From the NCBI RefSeq assembly GCF_902150045.1, contig NZ_CABFVU010000003.1:124001-188000 (forward strand): a stretch of 64,000 nt of DNA, in the 5' to 3' direction. This DNA is from Chitinophaga polysaccharea. GTDB taxonomy: Bacteria > Bacteroidota > Bacteroidia > Chitinophagales > Chitinophagaceae. Below the pieces are notes generated by a model. That model saw only the letters and a program-made list of their open reading frames with translations. It searched no databases and was not told the origin of the DNA. The position numbers were made by a program, and so were the translations under genes. The number at the start of each line of letters is the position of its first letter. Position 1 is the first letter of the stretch. Below, piece by piece: positions 26,114-35,334 of the stretch.

Positions 26114-29100
26114 ATGTTTTGTCAGTTAATCCGTATCGTAAATGTATGTTTGTGCGTTTTGCTGCTTTTAATTTCAGGAAGTACGTTGGCCCAGGTTCCA
26201 GGGGGAAGTACAAGGTCAACGGCTACGCCAGTGCAAGTTCCATCAGCCTATAACAATGTGCCAATAAATTATGTGCGTACCTGGGAACCTGCATTGCCAA
26301 CTGCCGATACGGCTTATGTAGCCTCAGCCAACCGGACGGTAGCGGAAGTCAGGCAAACAACCGCTTATGTAGACGGCCTTGGCAGACCATTGCAAACAGT
26401 TGCCAAAGCGATGAGCTTTGGAGGTAATGATATCGTATCTCCTGTTGTATATGATCAGTTTGGACGGGAGCAAACTAAGTATCTTCCCTATGTTCCTCAA
26501 AACGTAAAAGATGGAAAGTTTAAAACTGACCCATTTAATGCGCAGAAAGCTTTTTACCAGAATACAACTCTCGCGCCCGGAGTAGCGGGGGAAAGCGTTT
26601 ATTATTCGCGGACTGATTATGAAGCATCCCCATTGAACAGGGTGTTGAAAACTTATGCTCCTGGTAACAGCTGGGCAAAGAATGATCCTTCTACAGTAGA
26701 AAGGGGAGGGAATCACCCGGTAGAAAATAAATACCTTATAAATACCGTAGCAGATTCAGTGCGGATCTGGGAATTTACAGCCGGGGCTGTTATTCCCACC
26801 AGCGTGTCCGGACGCATATATGCTGCCGGTCAGCTGTTTAAAAATGTAACCGTCGATGAAGCCGCTAACCAGGTGGTGGAATATAAGGATAAGGAGGGCC
26901 GGGTGATATTGAAGAAAGTACAGTTAAGTTCAACCCCTGGCTCTGCGCACATGGGTTGGCTTTGTACCTATTACGTTTACGATGACCTGGGCAATTTGCG
27001 GTTTGTAATACCTCCAAAAGCAGTGGAAGCCATCATCAGTAACTGGACGATCAGTACTGCCGTCGCAGCGGAGCTCTGTTTTATTTACCGCTATGACGGT
27101 CGTAACCGCATGATCGTTAAAAAGGTGCCTGGTGCAGACTCCACAGAAATGGTATATGATGTACGTGACAGACTTGCTTTTTCACGTGATGGTAACTTGA
27201 AAGGCAAGAGCTGGCTCGTTACTTTTTATGATGCGCTGAACCGCCCCACCATGACCGCTCTGTACAATGTTGCCACAGACCGCGCTACCTTGCAGGCAAC
27301 GATGAATACCGCAACCGGCAATACGCAAAGCCTATCTTATAATTTCCCGGGAACAGCGGACCTGGTATTGGCTAACCATAATGGAAGCGTTTCCTACCAG
27401 GCCACCAACAGCATTACACTTACAGATGGTTTCGACACCGGAGCCGGTACGGAAGTGACCCTTGAAATCAACGCCTCGGCTACTAATGGCAATGCGAATG
27501 TTGCCGTTACCAACCCTCTGCCGAATATCCCTATCAGCGCTTTAACACCGTTAACATACACCTTTTATGAAAATTATAGCTTTGCCGGTAAGCAAAACTA
27601 TGTAAGCGCAGACGTCACCAAACCCCAGGCCGGTAGCAACTTAAATGCGGAAGCATTACCTGCTGCAGCCAGCACTATGATCAAGGGCCTGGTTACAGGT
27701 ACTAAAGTGCGGGTACTGGGTACAGATCAGTGGCTTACTACCACCAATTACTACAATGATAAAGGACGATTGATCCAGGTATTGGCTGATAATCTTAGCG
27801 GAGGACAGGATGTAACTACCAGCCTGTACGATTTTAATGGGAAGCTGCTAAGCACTTATTTACGCCACCGGAACCAGCGTAGTGGCCGCATTCCTCAAAC
27901 CGAGGTGCTAACGATGCTGGCATATGATGCCGGCGGTCGGTTGCTCAATATCAAGAAGCGGTTGAACAATGATGTGAACCTGGAAAGAACAATAGCTGTA
28001 AATGAATACGATGAACTGGGCCAGCTAAAGAAGAAACGTTTAGGCGTAACAGGTACCACGCAGCTGGAAACATTAAATTATGAATATAATATCCGTGGCT
28101 GGTTAAGGTCAATTAATAAGGATTTTATCCCAACAGCAGGAAGTACAGCAAACTGGTTTGGACAGGAGCTTAATTACGACTATGGATTTACTTCTGCTCA
28201 ATTCAATGGTAATATATCCGGTACCAAATGGAAAGGCCGCAGTAATGGCATTGCACGTGCCTATGGATATAGTTATGATAAAGCCAGCCGCCTGACGGGA
28301 GCGCAGTTTGCCCAGCAGAACACAGGCGCCGCCAACTGGACAGATAACCTGGCTAATTTTTCCGTAAGCGGCTTATCATATGATGCCAATGGTAATATTT
28401 TGTCCATGAACCAGAAGGGATTGAACGGCCTAGTTGTACAAACCATTGATAGCTTAAAGTATGGTTATCTTACCAGTAGTAATAAACTGTCCTTCGTAAC
28501 AGACAGGGCGAATAACACACAAAGCCAGCTGGGTGATTTTAAGGAGATCAACAACAATGAAACAGCAGATTATACGTACGATGTCAATGGTAACCTTATT
28601 AAGGATCTCAATAAAAATATAGCCGCAATCCGTTACAACTATCTCAATCTGCCGGATAGTATAGCCATTACCGGGAAAGGCGTTATTAAATATCTGTATG
28701 ATGCTGCCGGTAGCAAGCTGAGAAAGATCGTTACAGATAATACGGTTAACCCGGCTAAAGTTACCACAACAGACTATCTCAATGGATTTGTTTACCAGAA
28801 CGATACGCTGCAGTTCTTAGGCCATGAAGAAGGGCGTGTGCGAGCCGTTTTTCAACCGGGCCAGCCATTGGCGTTTAAATATGATTACTTTGTAAAGGAT
28901 CACCTGGGCAACGTGCGGATGGTATTAACAGAACAGACAGACTTCTCTATGTACGCAGCCACGATGGAAACATCGGCTGCTGCAACAGAAACCGCTTTGT
29001 TCAGTAATATTGATGACTCCCGCGTCGCCAAACCAGCGGGCTATCCTGCTGATGAAAGTGTCGGCAGCAACGCTTCTGTTGCTAAATTAACCGCCGCCAA

Positions 29101-30571
29101 TGGGGGAAAGAAAATAGGACCTTCCATTGTATTGCGGGTAATGGCAGGGGACACGATCCAGCTCAGCGCGAAAGCGTTTTATAAATCCGGTGGGCCCAAA
29201 GCCCAACAGCCCGTGGCTTCAACCGCCGAAAATATGCTGGCCGACCTGGTACAGGCTTTTAATAGAGGCAGCAGCCCTGATGGTACGCATGGAGTAGCCG
29301 GCAGTGATAATATGACACCTTTCAACAGCAATTTTTATAATAATGATTACCGGCGGTTGAAAGAAAGAGATGCAGATAAGCCCAATGCCGACAGACCCAA
29401 AGCATATCTTAATTTTGTTTTGTTTGATGATCAGTTTAAATTAGTGGATAAGAATAGCGGGGTAAAACAGGTAAAAGCCGAACCGGACCAGCTGCAGACG
29501 CTTAGCCAGGATAAGATGGTGATGGATAAATCTGGTTTCCTGTATGTGTATACCAGCAATGAAAGCCCACAGGACGTGTTCTTTGATAATGTAACGGTTG
29601 CTTTGGCATCCGGTCCTTTGCTGGAGGAAACACATTATTATCCGTTTGGGTTGACGATGGCGGGGATTAGTTCTAATGCGTTGAAGGGAGCGAACTATCC
29701 GGAGAACCGGAAGAAGTATAATGGGATAGAGTATACGAGTGAGCTGGATCTGGATATATATGATGCGCAGTTGAGGAATCTGGATCCACAAATTGGCAGG
29801 TGGAATCAGATCGATCCGAAGATAGAGAATATGGAGATGTGGAGTCCGTATGTATCGAACTATGATAATCCGATCAGGTATAATGACTTTTTAGGTGATG
29901 AGGGGGAAGACCCTAATAAGAAGGGTTTTTTTAGAAGCATTGTTACTGGGTTTACTAGCTATTTTAAGGGTATAGGTAATGCTGTTGCTAATCCAGTTCA
30001 GACACTTAAAGCAATGGCCTCTCCTCAAAACCTGTTGAAAAGTTCGCTTAATGGGGCGACTTTGGGATTGTCGGGAACAATTAGCAGTACAGCTGATAAT
30101 ACTCGTGTGGTGATGAATGAGGGATCTTCAGGATTAGGTAAAGTTATTGGGAAAACTTTAGCGGAAGGCACTGTTGTAGCTGCAACTGAGGGGCTAGCGA
30201 AAGTCGTTGGAGTAATTAAAGATGTGGCTAAGTATGGGAATTTGGGAGATCTTACTATTAAAGAAGCCAAACAAATACAGACTGTAGTTAATGATGCAGG
30301 AAGACCTTTGGAAGTAGGGGGATCTGCTGCTGAGGGGACAAGGCGTGGTGTTGGTTCAGATTTGCCAATAGGGAAAGGTCCAGGTACAAAGAGTGATATT
30401 GATTATATCGCACCACCATCTGCAATGCCATATTTTCAAGATGTCAAGAACGCTTTGCCAGGCTTGGATCCCAAATCAGGCATTATTCCCGGACTTGGTA
30501 ATCCTTTTATTGGACCTCTTATAAGGTTTGAACCCGGAGCCAGACCTGTGACTATTCCGAGACAAAATTAA
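26114..30571 (+). CDS. RHS protein with DUF6443-like N-terminus and nucleotidyltransferase-type toxin tip
   Basis: The 1485-residue protein has a signal peptide (to about residue 26) and a DUF6443-like region (QTTAYVDGLGRPLQTVAK). YD repeats line the shell. The RHS core lies at about 1173-1263 (LEETHYYPFGLTMAGIS, DIYDAQLRNLDPQIGRWNQI, NPIRYNDFLGDE). After a linker the last 80-90 residues carry a nucleotidyltransferase-like signature: VGGSAAEGTRRGVGSDLP (near 1400) then GPGTKSDIDYI (near 1426). This recalls the GS-x-A-x-G ... SD-I-D motif of minimal NTases used as toxins. The next gene is a likely immunity protein. This is the only tip joined to a full shell; three more lie downstream. Confidence 0.9.
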   Translation: MFCQLIRIVNVCLCVLLLLISGSTLAQVPGGSTRSTATPVQVPSAYNNVPINYVRTWEPALPTADTAYVASANRTVAEVRQTTAYVDGLGRPLQTVAKAMSFGGNDIVSPVVYDQFGREQTKYLPYVPQNVKDGKFKTDPFNAQKAFYQNTTLAPGVAGESVYYSRTDYEASPLNRVLKTYAPGNSWAKNDPSTVERGGNHPVENKYLINTVADSVRIWEFTAGAVIPTSVSGRIYAAGQLFKNVTVDEAANQVVEYKDKEGRVILKKVQLSSTPGSAHMGWLCTYYVYDDLGNLRFVIPPKAVEAIISNWTISTAVAAELCFIYRYDGRNRMIVKKVPGADSTEMVYDVRDRLAFSRDGNLKGKSWLVTFYDALNRPTMTALYNVATDRATLQATMNTATGNTQSLSYNFPGTADLVLANHNGSVSYQATNSITLTDGFDTGAGTEVTLEINASATNGNANVAVTNPLPNIPISALTPLTYTFYENYSFAGKQNYVSADVTKPQAGSNLNAEALPAAASTMIKGLVTGTKVRVLGTDQWLTTTNYYNDKGRLIQVLADNLSGGQDVTTSLYDFNGKLLSTYLRHRNQRSGRIPQTEVLTMLAYDAGGRLLNIKKRLNNDVNLERTIAVNEYDELGQLKKKRLGVTGTTQLETLNYEYNIRGWLRSINKDFIPTAGSTANWFGQELNYDYGFTSAQFNGNISGTKWKGRSNGIARAYGYSYDKASRLTGAQFAQQNTGAANWTDNLANFSVSGLSYDANGNILSMNQKGLNGLVVQTIDSLKYGYLTSSNKLSFVTDRANNTQSQLGDFKEINNNETADYTYDVNGNLIKDLNKNIAAIRYNYLNLPDSIAITGKGVIKYLYDAAGSKLRKIVTDNTVNPAKVTTTDYLNGFVYQNDTLQFLGHEEGRVRAVFQPGQPLAFKYDYFVKDHLGNVRMVLTEQTDFSMYAATMETSAAATETALFSNIDDSRVAKPAGYPADESVGSNASVAKLTAANGGKKIGPSIVLRVMAGDTIQLSAKAFYKSGGPKAQQPVASTAENMLADLVQAFNRGSSPDGTHGVAGSDNMTPFNSNFYNNDYRRLKERDADKPNADRPKAYLNFVLFDDQFKLVDKNSGVKQVKAEPDQLQTLSQDKMVMDKSGFLYVYTSNESPQDVFFDNVTVALASGPLLEETHYYPFGLTMAGISSNALKGANYPENRKKYNGIEYTSELDLDIYDAQLRNLDPQIGRWNQIDPKIENMEMWSPYVSNYDNPIRYNDFLGDEGEDPNKKGFFRSIVTGFTSYFKGIGNAVANPVQTLKAMASPQNLLKSSLNGATLGLSGTISSTADNTRVVMNEGSSGLGKVIGKTLAEGTVVAATEGLAKVVGVIKDVAKYGNLGDLTIKEAKQIQTVVNDAGRPLEVGGSAAEGTRRGVGSDLPIGKGPGTKSDIDYIAPPSAMPYFQDVKNALPGLDPKSGIIPGLGNPFIGPLIRFEPGARPVTIPRQN

Positions 30572-30587
30572 TGGTTAGTATAATACG

Positions 30588-30857
30588 ATGTATATGAAAC
30601 GATATTGGTTTGAGTTTGATTTTTCTAATTATGAGAATCCTCCATATGGTTTAATAATAGGATGTGGGGTTACAGGTTATGAGTATAATGATGTAATACA
30701 ACTCTTAAAAGACAAGGTTTTTTATGGTAGAGACTTACCAGTAATAAAGGAGGTTATAGAAAATGTAGATATACAAAAATTGGATAGGAATCATGTTATA
30801 CCTAATATGGATCCACCTATTAATAGAGGAATATGGTTCCCTTTAGGATATAGCTGA
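30588..30857 (+). CDS. Probable immunity protein for the nucleotidyltransferase toxin
   Basis: This 89-residue cytosolic protein (MYMKRYWFEFDFSNYENPP) starts 16 bases after the RHS toxin gene. It is small and acidic (VIKEVIENVDIQKLDRN) and ends with NRGIWFPLGYS. Size, position and lack of signal peptide fit an immunity protein against a toxin acting in the cytosol. No catalytic motif is seen. The assignment rests mostly on gene order, which is a strong rule in polymorphic toxin loci. Confidence 0.72.
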   Translation: MYMKRYWFEFDFSNYENPPYGLIIGCGVTGYEYNDVIQLLKDKVFYGRDLPVIKEVIENVDIQKLDRNHVIPNMDPPINRGIWFPLGYS

Positions 30858-30902
30858 ACAAAATAAATATTTATTTTAAGGTTCGTTTTAAGAATCATTC
30901 AT

Positions 30903-30936
30903 AAAAAGATTGCAGGCGTTGTCTGCAATCTTTTTT
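30903..30936. terminator. Terminator shared by immunity gene 1 and xre gene
   Basis: AAAAAGATTGCAG pairs with CTGCAATCTTTTT around gcgttgt. It overlaps the stop of the convergent XRE gene and marks the left end of the mobile module. A hairpin terminator occupies the same place before each of the other xre copies. Confidence 0.88.
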
Positions 30937-31273
30937 ATGAGTTAAAGGCTTTTTTAGCCTTGGTATTTTGAATAATATTATCAATAAGGAAATATACCTT
31001 TTCTTTGGTATCCTCGTCGAGCTTCTCAATGTCCTGGATACGTTGCAGCGTTTTTTTATCAAAATGAGCGTTAATCCCTTCACCCACCAGGTAATCCAGT
31101 GATACGCCCAGTGCATCGGCGATCCGTTTTGCAAAATCAATAGATGGCATAGCATCGCCGCGCTCATACTTGCCTATAATCTCTCTGGATACATTGCTCT
31201 CAACAGCCAGGTCTGTTTGTGACCAGCCTTTTTGCTTGCGCAGTTCAGTTATGATCTTGGATATTTTGTTCAT
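30935..31273 (-). CDS. XRE-family helix-turn-helix repressor of module A
   Basis: The start at ATG 31273 gives 112 residues and a full Xre domain at the N-terminus (ITELRKQKGWSQTDLAVES, NVSREIIGKYERGDAMP, DFAKRIADALGVSLDYLVG). A charged C-terminal helix (LQRIQDIEKLDEDTKEKVYF) follows, probably for dimerisation. It is divergent from symE and the primase across a 143-bp region with an imperfect palindrome and repeated TAGTACC, so it likely represses those genes and itself. Related but damaged copies occur at 40007 and 44691. Confidence 0.9.
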   Translation of the reverse strand: MNKISKIITELRKQKGWSQTDLAVESNVSREIIGKYERGDAMPSIDFAKRIADALGVSLDYLVGEGINAHFDKKTLQRIQDIEKLDEDTKEKVYFLIDNIIQNTKAKKAFNS

Positions 31274-31397
31274 AATAGTACCGTAAATGCAGTAAAAGAC
31301 AGCATTTAGGCAAAAATACGGTATTACTATACACAAAAAAACACGATAATACTTTGTTGTAATTGTATAATCATATACATTTGTGTACAATAGTACC
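31274..31397. promoter_or_regulatory. Divergent promoter/operator region of module A
   Basis: TTTG at 31353-31356, 19 bases, then TACATTTG at 31376-31383 is an exact Bacteroidota promoter for the rightward genes. TAGTACC occurs at 31276-31282 near the xre start and at 31391-31397 near the expected start point. The xre-proximal part is an imperfect palindrome (AATAGTACCGTAAATGC against GCATTT and ATACGGTATTACTAT at 31316-31330). These are probable repressor operators. Confidence 0.68.
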
Positions 31398-31416
31398 AGA
31401 TAAAATATTTTTCCAC

Positions 31417-31632
31417 ATGGCAAAGCATACCAGACTTGTAAAACTGCACGGTAAGTATCAGGAGTTAAAAGACTGCTGTAATCCTAATGGGCGCTATGTT
31501 GCCTGGCTTAACATCAGTGGTCTATGGTTAGAGAAGGCAGTTTTTAATGTGGGAGACCAAGTAGAGATCACCGTTGGAGACGAAACGTTGACGATAAAAA
31601 GAAAGCCTGGTCATGGAGATAAAGGACATTAA
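31417..31632 (+). CDS. SymE-like small protein
   Basis: The ATG at 31417 gives a 71-residue basic protein. The core RYVAWLNISGLWLEKAVF, NVGDQVEITVGDETLTIKR matches the SymE/AbrB-like fold known from the type I toxin SymE (W-L-x-x-S/G-x-W-L-x-x-A-G-F-x-x-G). SymE was first described as an SOS-induced toxin; other members condense nucleic acid or act as regulators. Its 3' end overlaps the primase start by 20 bases, so both are made from one transcript. An antisense RNA, as for E. coli symE, cannot be judged from the sequence. Confidence 0.72.
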   Translation: MAKHTRLVKLHGKYQELKDCCNPNGRYVAWLNISGLWLEKAVFNVGDQVEITVGDETLTIKRKPGHGDKGH

Positions 31633-34294
31633 GCAGCAGTTATCTATCGGCGAAGTGATTAGCCATTATGGTTTACAGTCTGATAAACATCACCGGGTCT
31701 TGTGTCCGTTCCATCCTGATAAAACTCCTTCTTTACAGCTTTACCCTAAAACGGACACCTATCATTGCTTTAGTAGTAACTGTAATGCTGGTACCGGTGA
31801 TGTGATAAAGTTTATACAGTTGATAGAAAAGTGTAGCACACATGAAGCTATTATGAAAGCGAAATCATTATTGGGCGCAGGTAATGTCATGTCTCAAAAG
31901 CAAGTGTCTGAAACCCTGCCACCACTAAGTAATGAAGCGGATATGCTGGAACGGGAAGCATTAATGACAAAGCTGTTCAGCTACTTTAAAAAAGCATTAC
32001 CTGCCAGTAAAAAAGCCACCGGATACCTGCAAGGTCGTTGTATAAACTATCAGCAGAATGATATTGGTTATAACAGTGGCGGCTTGCATATTGAAAGCAA
32101 AAACCATCACCTGGTTAGCAGCATGGTAAAGTATGGGTTGCTGAAAGATAAGGTGGTACATGGTTACAGCGTATGGGCAAAAGAATGTGTGATCTTCCCT
32201 TTACGTAGTTATGAAAATAAGATAGTATCCCTATACGGTCGTAGTATCAGTAATAATGAAGATCAGCGGCATTTTTATTTAACTGGTAGAACCGGTCTTT
32301 ATCCCTGTTACCCAACACTTGCTGCCACAAGGTTGATACTTACAGAAAGTGTGATCGATGCTGCCAGCCTGTTACAGCAACCAGAGATCAGCACGCAGTA
32401 TAAGATATTAGCCTTGTATGGCACTAATGGCCTTACAACGGAACATCAACAGGCAATCATTGCCAGCACCGGGTTACAGGAAATTATTTTTATGCTGGAT
32501 GGCGATGATGCAGGGAAAGCAGCTACTATAAAGCATAGTAACACGCTGTTGCAGTTGCTTCCCCATGTAAAGATCACTACGGTAAACCTTCCGGATGGTG
32601 AGGATATAAACAGCGTGTTACAGTCGCATGATGACAGCCGTGTCCTGGTAGAGCTGATCGAGGGTAGGCAGCCCGTGTCTTTTTATGTGGTGCCTGAAAA
32701 TGTACCTGCTGAAACCTTTACCCCGCCCGCATTACCTGCGAGTGATACCAGGCTAAATACAGCAAACCCGGAGTTGTTAATTTATGATGGTGGTGTATTG
32801 CTTATTACTGTTTTAGGTGGTATTAAAGTAACTGGTTTAGATCGGCTGCGGGTAACGCTGAAAATAGAGCATAAGCAAAAACAGTTATTACCGCTGCGCC
32901 ATAATCTGGACTTGTATAACCATAGCCATACACAAGGGTTAATCAGCCAGGTATCGGCGTCGTATGACATGAGCCAGCAGGTAGTTACCGCCGTTATTGC
33001 GCAGCTTACAAACGCACTGGAAGGTTACCGGGTACAACGTATGGAAAGTATGCAACTTAAGCCAGCAGCTAAACCGGAGTTATCACCAGCACAACGGGAA
33101 GCAGCTATTAACTATCTGAAAGCGCCTGATCTTTTAAAACGTACCGGTGAAGATATAGGCAGGTCGGGCCTTATAGGGGAAGAGGTCAACCGGATGATTG
33201 CTTACCTGGTGTACAGTAGCCGTAAACAACATACCCCGTTGCATATTATGTTTTTAGGCAGTAGTGGCAGCGGTAAAACCTATCTGCAGGAAAGAGTATC
33301 AGACCTGATCCCTGCAGGGGATAAAATAGAGATTACACAAATCACGGAGAATGCGTTTTATTACTTTAAGCAGGACGAGTTAAAGCATAAGCTGCTACTG
33401 ATCGAGGATCTGGACGGTGCGGAAACTTCCCTGTATCCCTTGCGGGAACTGCAAAGTAAAAAGCGTATCACTAAAACGGTTACACTAAAAGATAATAAAG
33501 GCAACCTGAAAACGGTTACTGTCACAGTAGAAGGTCCGGTAAGTGTGAGTGGTTGTACTACCCGGGAAAAGCTATACGAAGATAATGCAAACCGTTGTCT
33601 GTTGTTGTATGTGGATGCCAGCAAAGAACAGGACCGGCGTATTATGGAATATCAGGCCCGCCTTAGCGCAGGAGCAGTTAATTATAGCCAGGAACAAGCT
33701 ATTAAACATCTTTTTAGGAATGTGCAGCAGGTACTGCAACCGGTGGGGGTAGTGAATCCTTATGCAGGCTGCATCCAGCTACCGGAACAGATTTTTAAGC
33801 CTCGCAGAACCATGACGCTGTTATTATCGTTTATAGAAACGATCACTTTTTATCATCAGTACCAGCGGGAGGTAAAGCGGGATACTAACGGGCAGCCCTA
33901 TATTGAAACTACGCCGGATGATATTGCAGCCGCGTTCGAGCTGTTAAAGGAGGTGATGTTTAGTAAAGGTGATGAACTGGCAAAAGCAACAAGAATCTTT
34001 TTAGAGCAGTTAAAAGATTACCTGCATAATAATGGGGAGGATAGTTTTACTCCCCAGCAAGTAAGAAAGCAGTTCCGGTTACAACCCCGTACAGTACAGC
34101 GTTACATCAGAGAGTTGCACCAATATGGTTATATCCGTCAGGTAAGCGGTTATAAGCACCGTCAGGGTTTTGAATATGTTATCTTAGATGGCAATGAATA
34201 TAAAGAGCTTACCAGCCTGATAGATGCGCAAGTACAGTCCATACTTACTATGTTGAAATCTACTACGCCTACTACGACAGTACTGCGACAGTGA
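31613..34294 (+). CDS. CHC2 zinc-finger primase fused to AAA+ ATPase
   Basis: The 893-residue protein begins with a DnaG-like zinc finger (CPFH at residues 31-34 and C52/C57). A Toprim domain follows (LTESVIDAASLL and FMLDGDDAGKAA, the Glu and DxD metal ligands). From about residue 500 there is an ATPase domain with Walker A GSSGSGKT (near 549) and Walker B LLLIEDLDG (near 594). The C-terminus is a winged helix (FTPQQVRKQFRLQPRTVQRY). It could prime and unwind element DNA, so the module may replicate after excision. It overlaps symE and is followed by repeats and two recombinase genes. It is missing from module B. Confidence 0.88.
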   Translation: MEIKDIKQQLSIGEVISHYGLQSDKHHRVLCPFHPDKTPSLQLYPKTDTYHCFSSNCNAGTGDVIKFIQLIEKCSTHEAIMKAKSLLGAGNVMSQKQVSETLPPLSNEADMLEREALMTKLFSYFKKALPASKKATGYLQGRCINYQQNDIGYNSGGLHIESKNHHLVSSMVKYGLLKDKVVHGYSVWAKECVIFPLRSYENKIVSLYGRSISNNEDQRHFYLTGRTGLYPCYPTLAATRLILTESVIDAASLLQQPEISTQYKILALYGTNGLTTEHQQAIIASTGLQEIIFMLDGDDAGKAATIKHSNTLLQLLPHVKITTVNLPDGEDINSVLQSHDDSRVLVELIEGRQPVSFYVVPENVPAETFTPPALPASDTRLNTANPELLIYDGGVLLITVLGGIKVTGLDRLRVTLKIEHKQKQLLPLRHNLDLYNHSHTQGLISQVSASYDMSQQVVTAVIAQLTNALEGYRVQRMESMQLKPAAKPELSPAQREAAINYLKAPDLLKRTGEDIGRSGLIGEEVNRMIAYLVYSSRKQHTPLHIMFLGSSGSGKTYLQERVSDLIPAGDKIEITQITENAFYYFKQDELKHKLLLIEDLDGAETSLYPLRELQSKKRITKTVTLKDNKGNLKTVTVTVEGPVSVSGCTTREKLYEDNANRCLLLYVDASKEQDRRIMEYQARLSAGAVNYSQEQAIKHLFRNVQQVLQPVGVVNPYAGCIQLPEQIFKPRRTMTLLLSFIETITFYHQYQREVKRDTNGQPYIETTPDDIAAAFELLKEVMFSKGDELAKATRIFLEQLKDYLHNNGEDSFTPQQVRKQFRLQPRTVQRYIRELHQYGYIRQVSGYKHRQGFEYVILDGNEYKELTSLIDAQVQSILTMLKSTTPTTTVLRQ

Positions 34295-34358
34295 GTTACT
34301 GTCGCAGTAAGAGGTGCCACAGGTAAGGTTTTAGGCTACTGCGACAACTGCGACAGTG
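34281..34358. repeat. Inverted and direct repeats of ACTGCGACA
   Basis: TACTGCGACAG (34281-34291) and CTGTCGCAGTA (34299-34309) form a perfect 11-bp inverted repeat around tgagtta and include the primase stop codon. Two direct copies of ACTGCGACA follow at 34338 and 34347. The same set, with the same spacing, lies at 40347-40424. They look like binding sites for the recombinases encoded next to them, or an operator of the recombinase operon. Confidence 0.75.
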
Positions 34359-34434
34359 AAAAAGACTATAGTAGTAAAATTTACCTTCTCTTTTACCCCG
34401 TTAGCCCCTCCCTTATTACTAAAATTTATTGTTT

Positions 34435-35334
34435 ATGGAAACAGTGTACGTACTGCACAGTAGTGAGCATGTATTACTATGTGCAGGCTTTAAGCAGTGG
34501 TTGCAAACACTAAGCTATGCGGAATGTAGCGTATATAACCTGCCTCGTCATGTGGGTGAGTTCCTGCATTATCAGGAGCAGGGCGGTAAAATGGGGCTGC
34601 ATCAGCTAATGGCAGCCGATGCCACCAGCTATGTAGATCATCTGAAAATACAAACCGGTATCCGTACCGGTCGCGGGTATAGTGCAGGGCATATTAATAA
34701 GTATGTACAGGCATTACAGCTCTTTAGCCGCTACCTGCGTGAAACTGGAAAAAGCGGTATAGGCTTTAATCTGGAATGGTTGGAAGATAGCAGGAATAAA
34801 CCTGTCTGGCTAACGGTGCAGGAAATCGGGCAGCTATACGAAGCTACGGACGATAGTGTGTTGGGTCTGCGTGACCAGGCTATGCTGGCAGTGTTCTATG
34901 GTTGTGGCCTGCGGCTTAATGAGGGTGCCAGTCTTGAAGTAGGTGATATTATTACAGATCGCAGATTATTATATGTGCGTAAGGGCAAGGGTTACAAGGA
35001 AAGGTATGTACCTATAGCTGGTGGCAGTTATGGGCAGTTGCGATTATATATAGATCATGCCCGGCTCCAATTACTGCAAACTTCTTCACCAATGCTGTTT
35101 ATAGGCGCAAATAAGGGCAAAGGGCTCACTAAGCAGAGTTTATATATACGAATCAAACTACTGGCTAAAAAGGCAGGATTAATAAAGAATATCGGCACAC
35201 ATACGTTGCGGCACAGTATTGCTACGCACTTGCTGGTATCAGGTATGGGCCTTGAACAGATCCAGGAGTTTTTAGGCCATGAAGTATTGGATAGTACGCA
35301 GCTTTATACTCACCTTATAAATGACACGATATGA
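34435..35334 (+). CDS. Tyrosine recombinase 1 (XerC/D-like), module A
   Basis: The ATG at 34435 (METVYVLHSSEHVLL) gives 299 residues. A SAM-like N-terminal DNA-binding domain (AGHINKYVQALQLFSRYLRE) precedes the catalytic domain. That domain has the expected residues: Arg in YGCGLRLNEGASLEV, Lys in VRKGKGYKERYVP, HxxR in HTLRHSIATHLL, His in FLGHEVLDSTQLYTHL and the Tyr nucleophile in the same segment. It should therefore be active in strand exchange. Its stop overlaps the start of recombinase 2 (ATGA), so the two are translated together. A broken copy with 17 differences in about 263 aligned residues lies at 40501. Confidence 0.93.
   Translation: METVYVLHSSEHVLLCAGFKQWLQTLSYAECSVYNLPRHVGEFLHYQEQGGKMGLHQLMAADATSYVDHLKIQTGIRTGRGYSAGHINKYVQALQLFSRYLRETGKSGIGFNLEWLEDSRNKPVWLTVQEIGQLYEATDDSVLGLRDQAMLAVFYGCGLRLNEGASLEVGDIITDRRLLYVRKGKGYKERYVPIAGGSYGQLRLYIDHARLQLLQTSSPMLFIGANKGKGLTKQSLYIRIKLLAKKAGLIKNIGTHTLRHSIATHLLVSGMGLEQIQEFLGHEVLDSTQLYTHLINDTI

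Noticed and set aside
31363..31416. Longer N-terminus for the SymE-like protein
   Set aside because: The extra region contains the promoter -7 element and operator, so the ATG at 31417 is the more likely start.
34281..34309. Simple terminator of the primase gene
   Set aside because: The hairpin has no T tract, and the same motif continues as direct repeats and is retained in module B without the primase, so a protein-binding role fits better.
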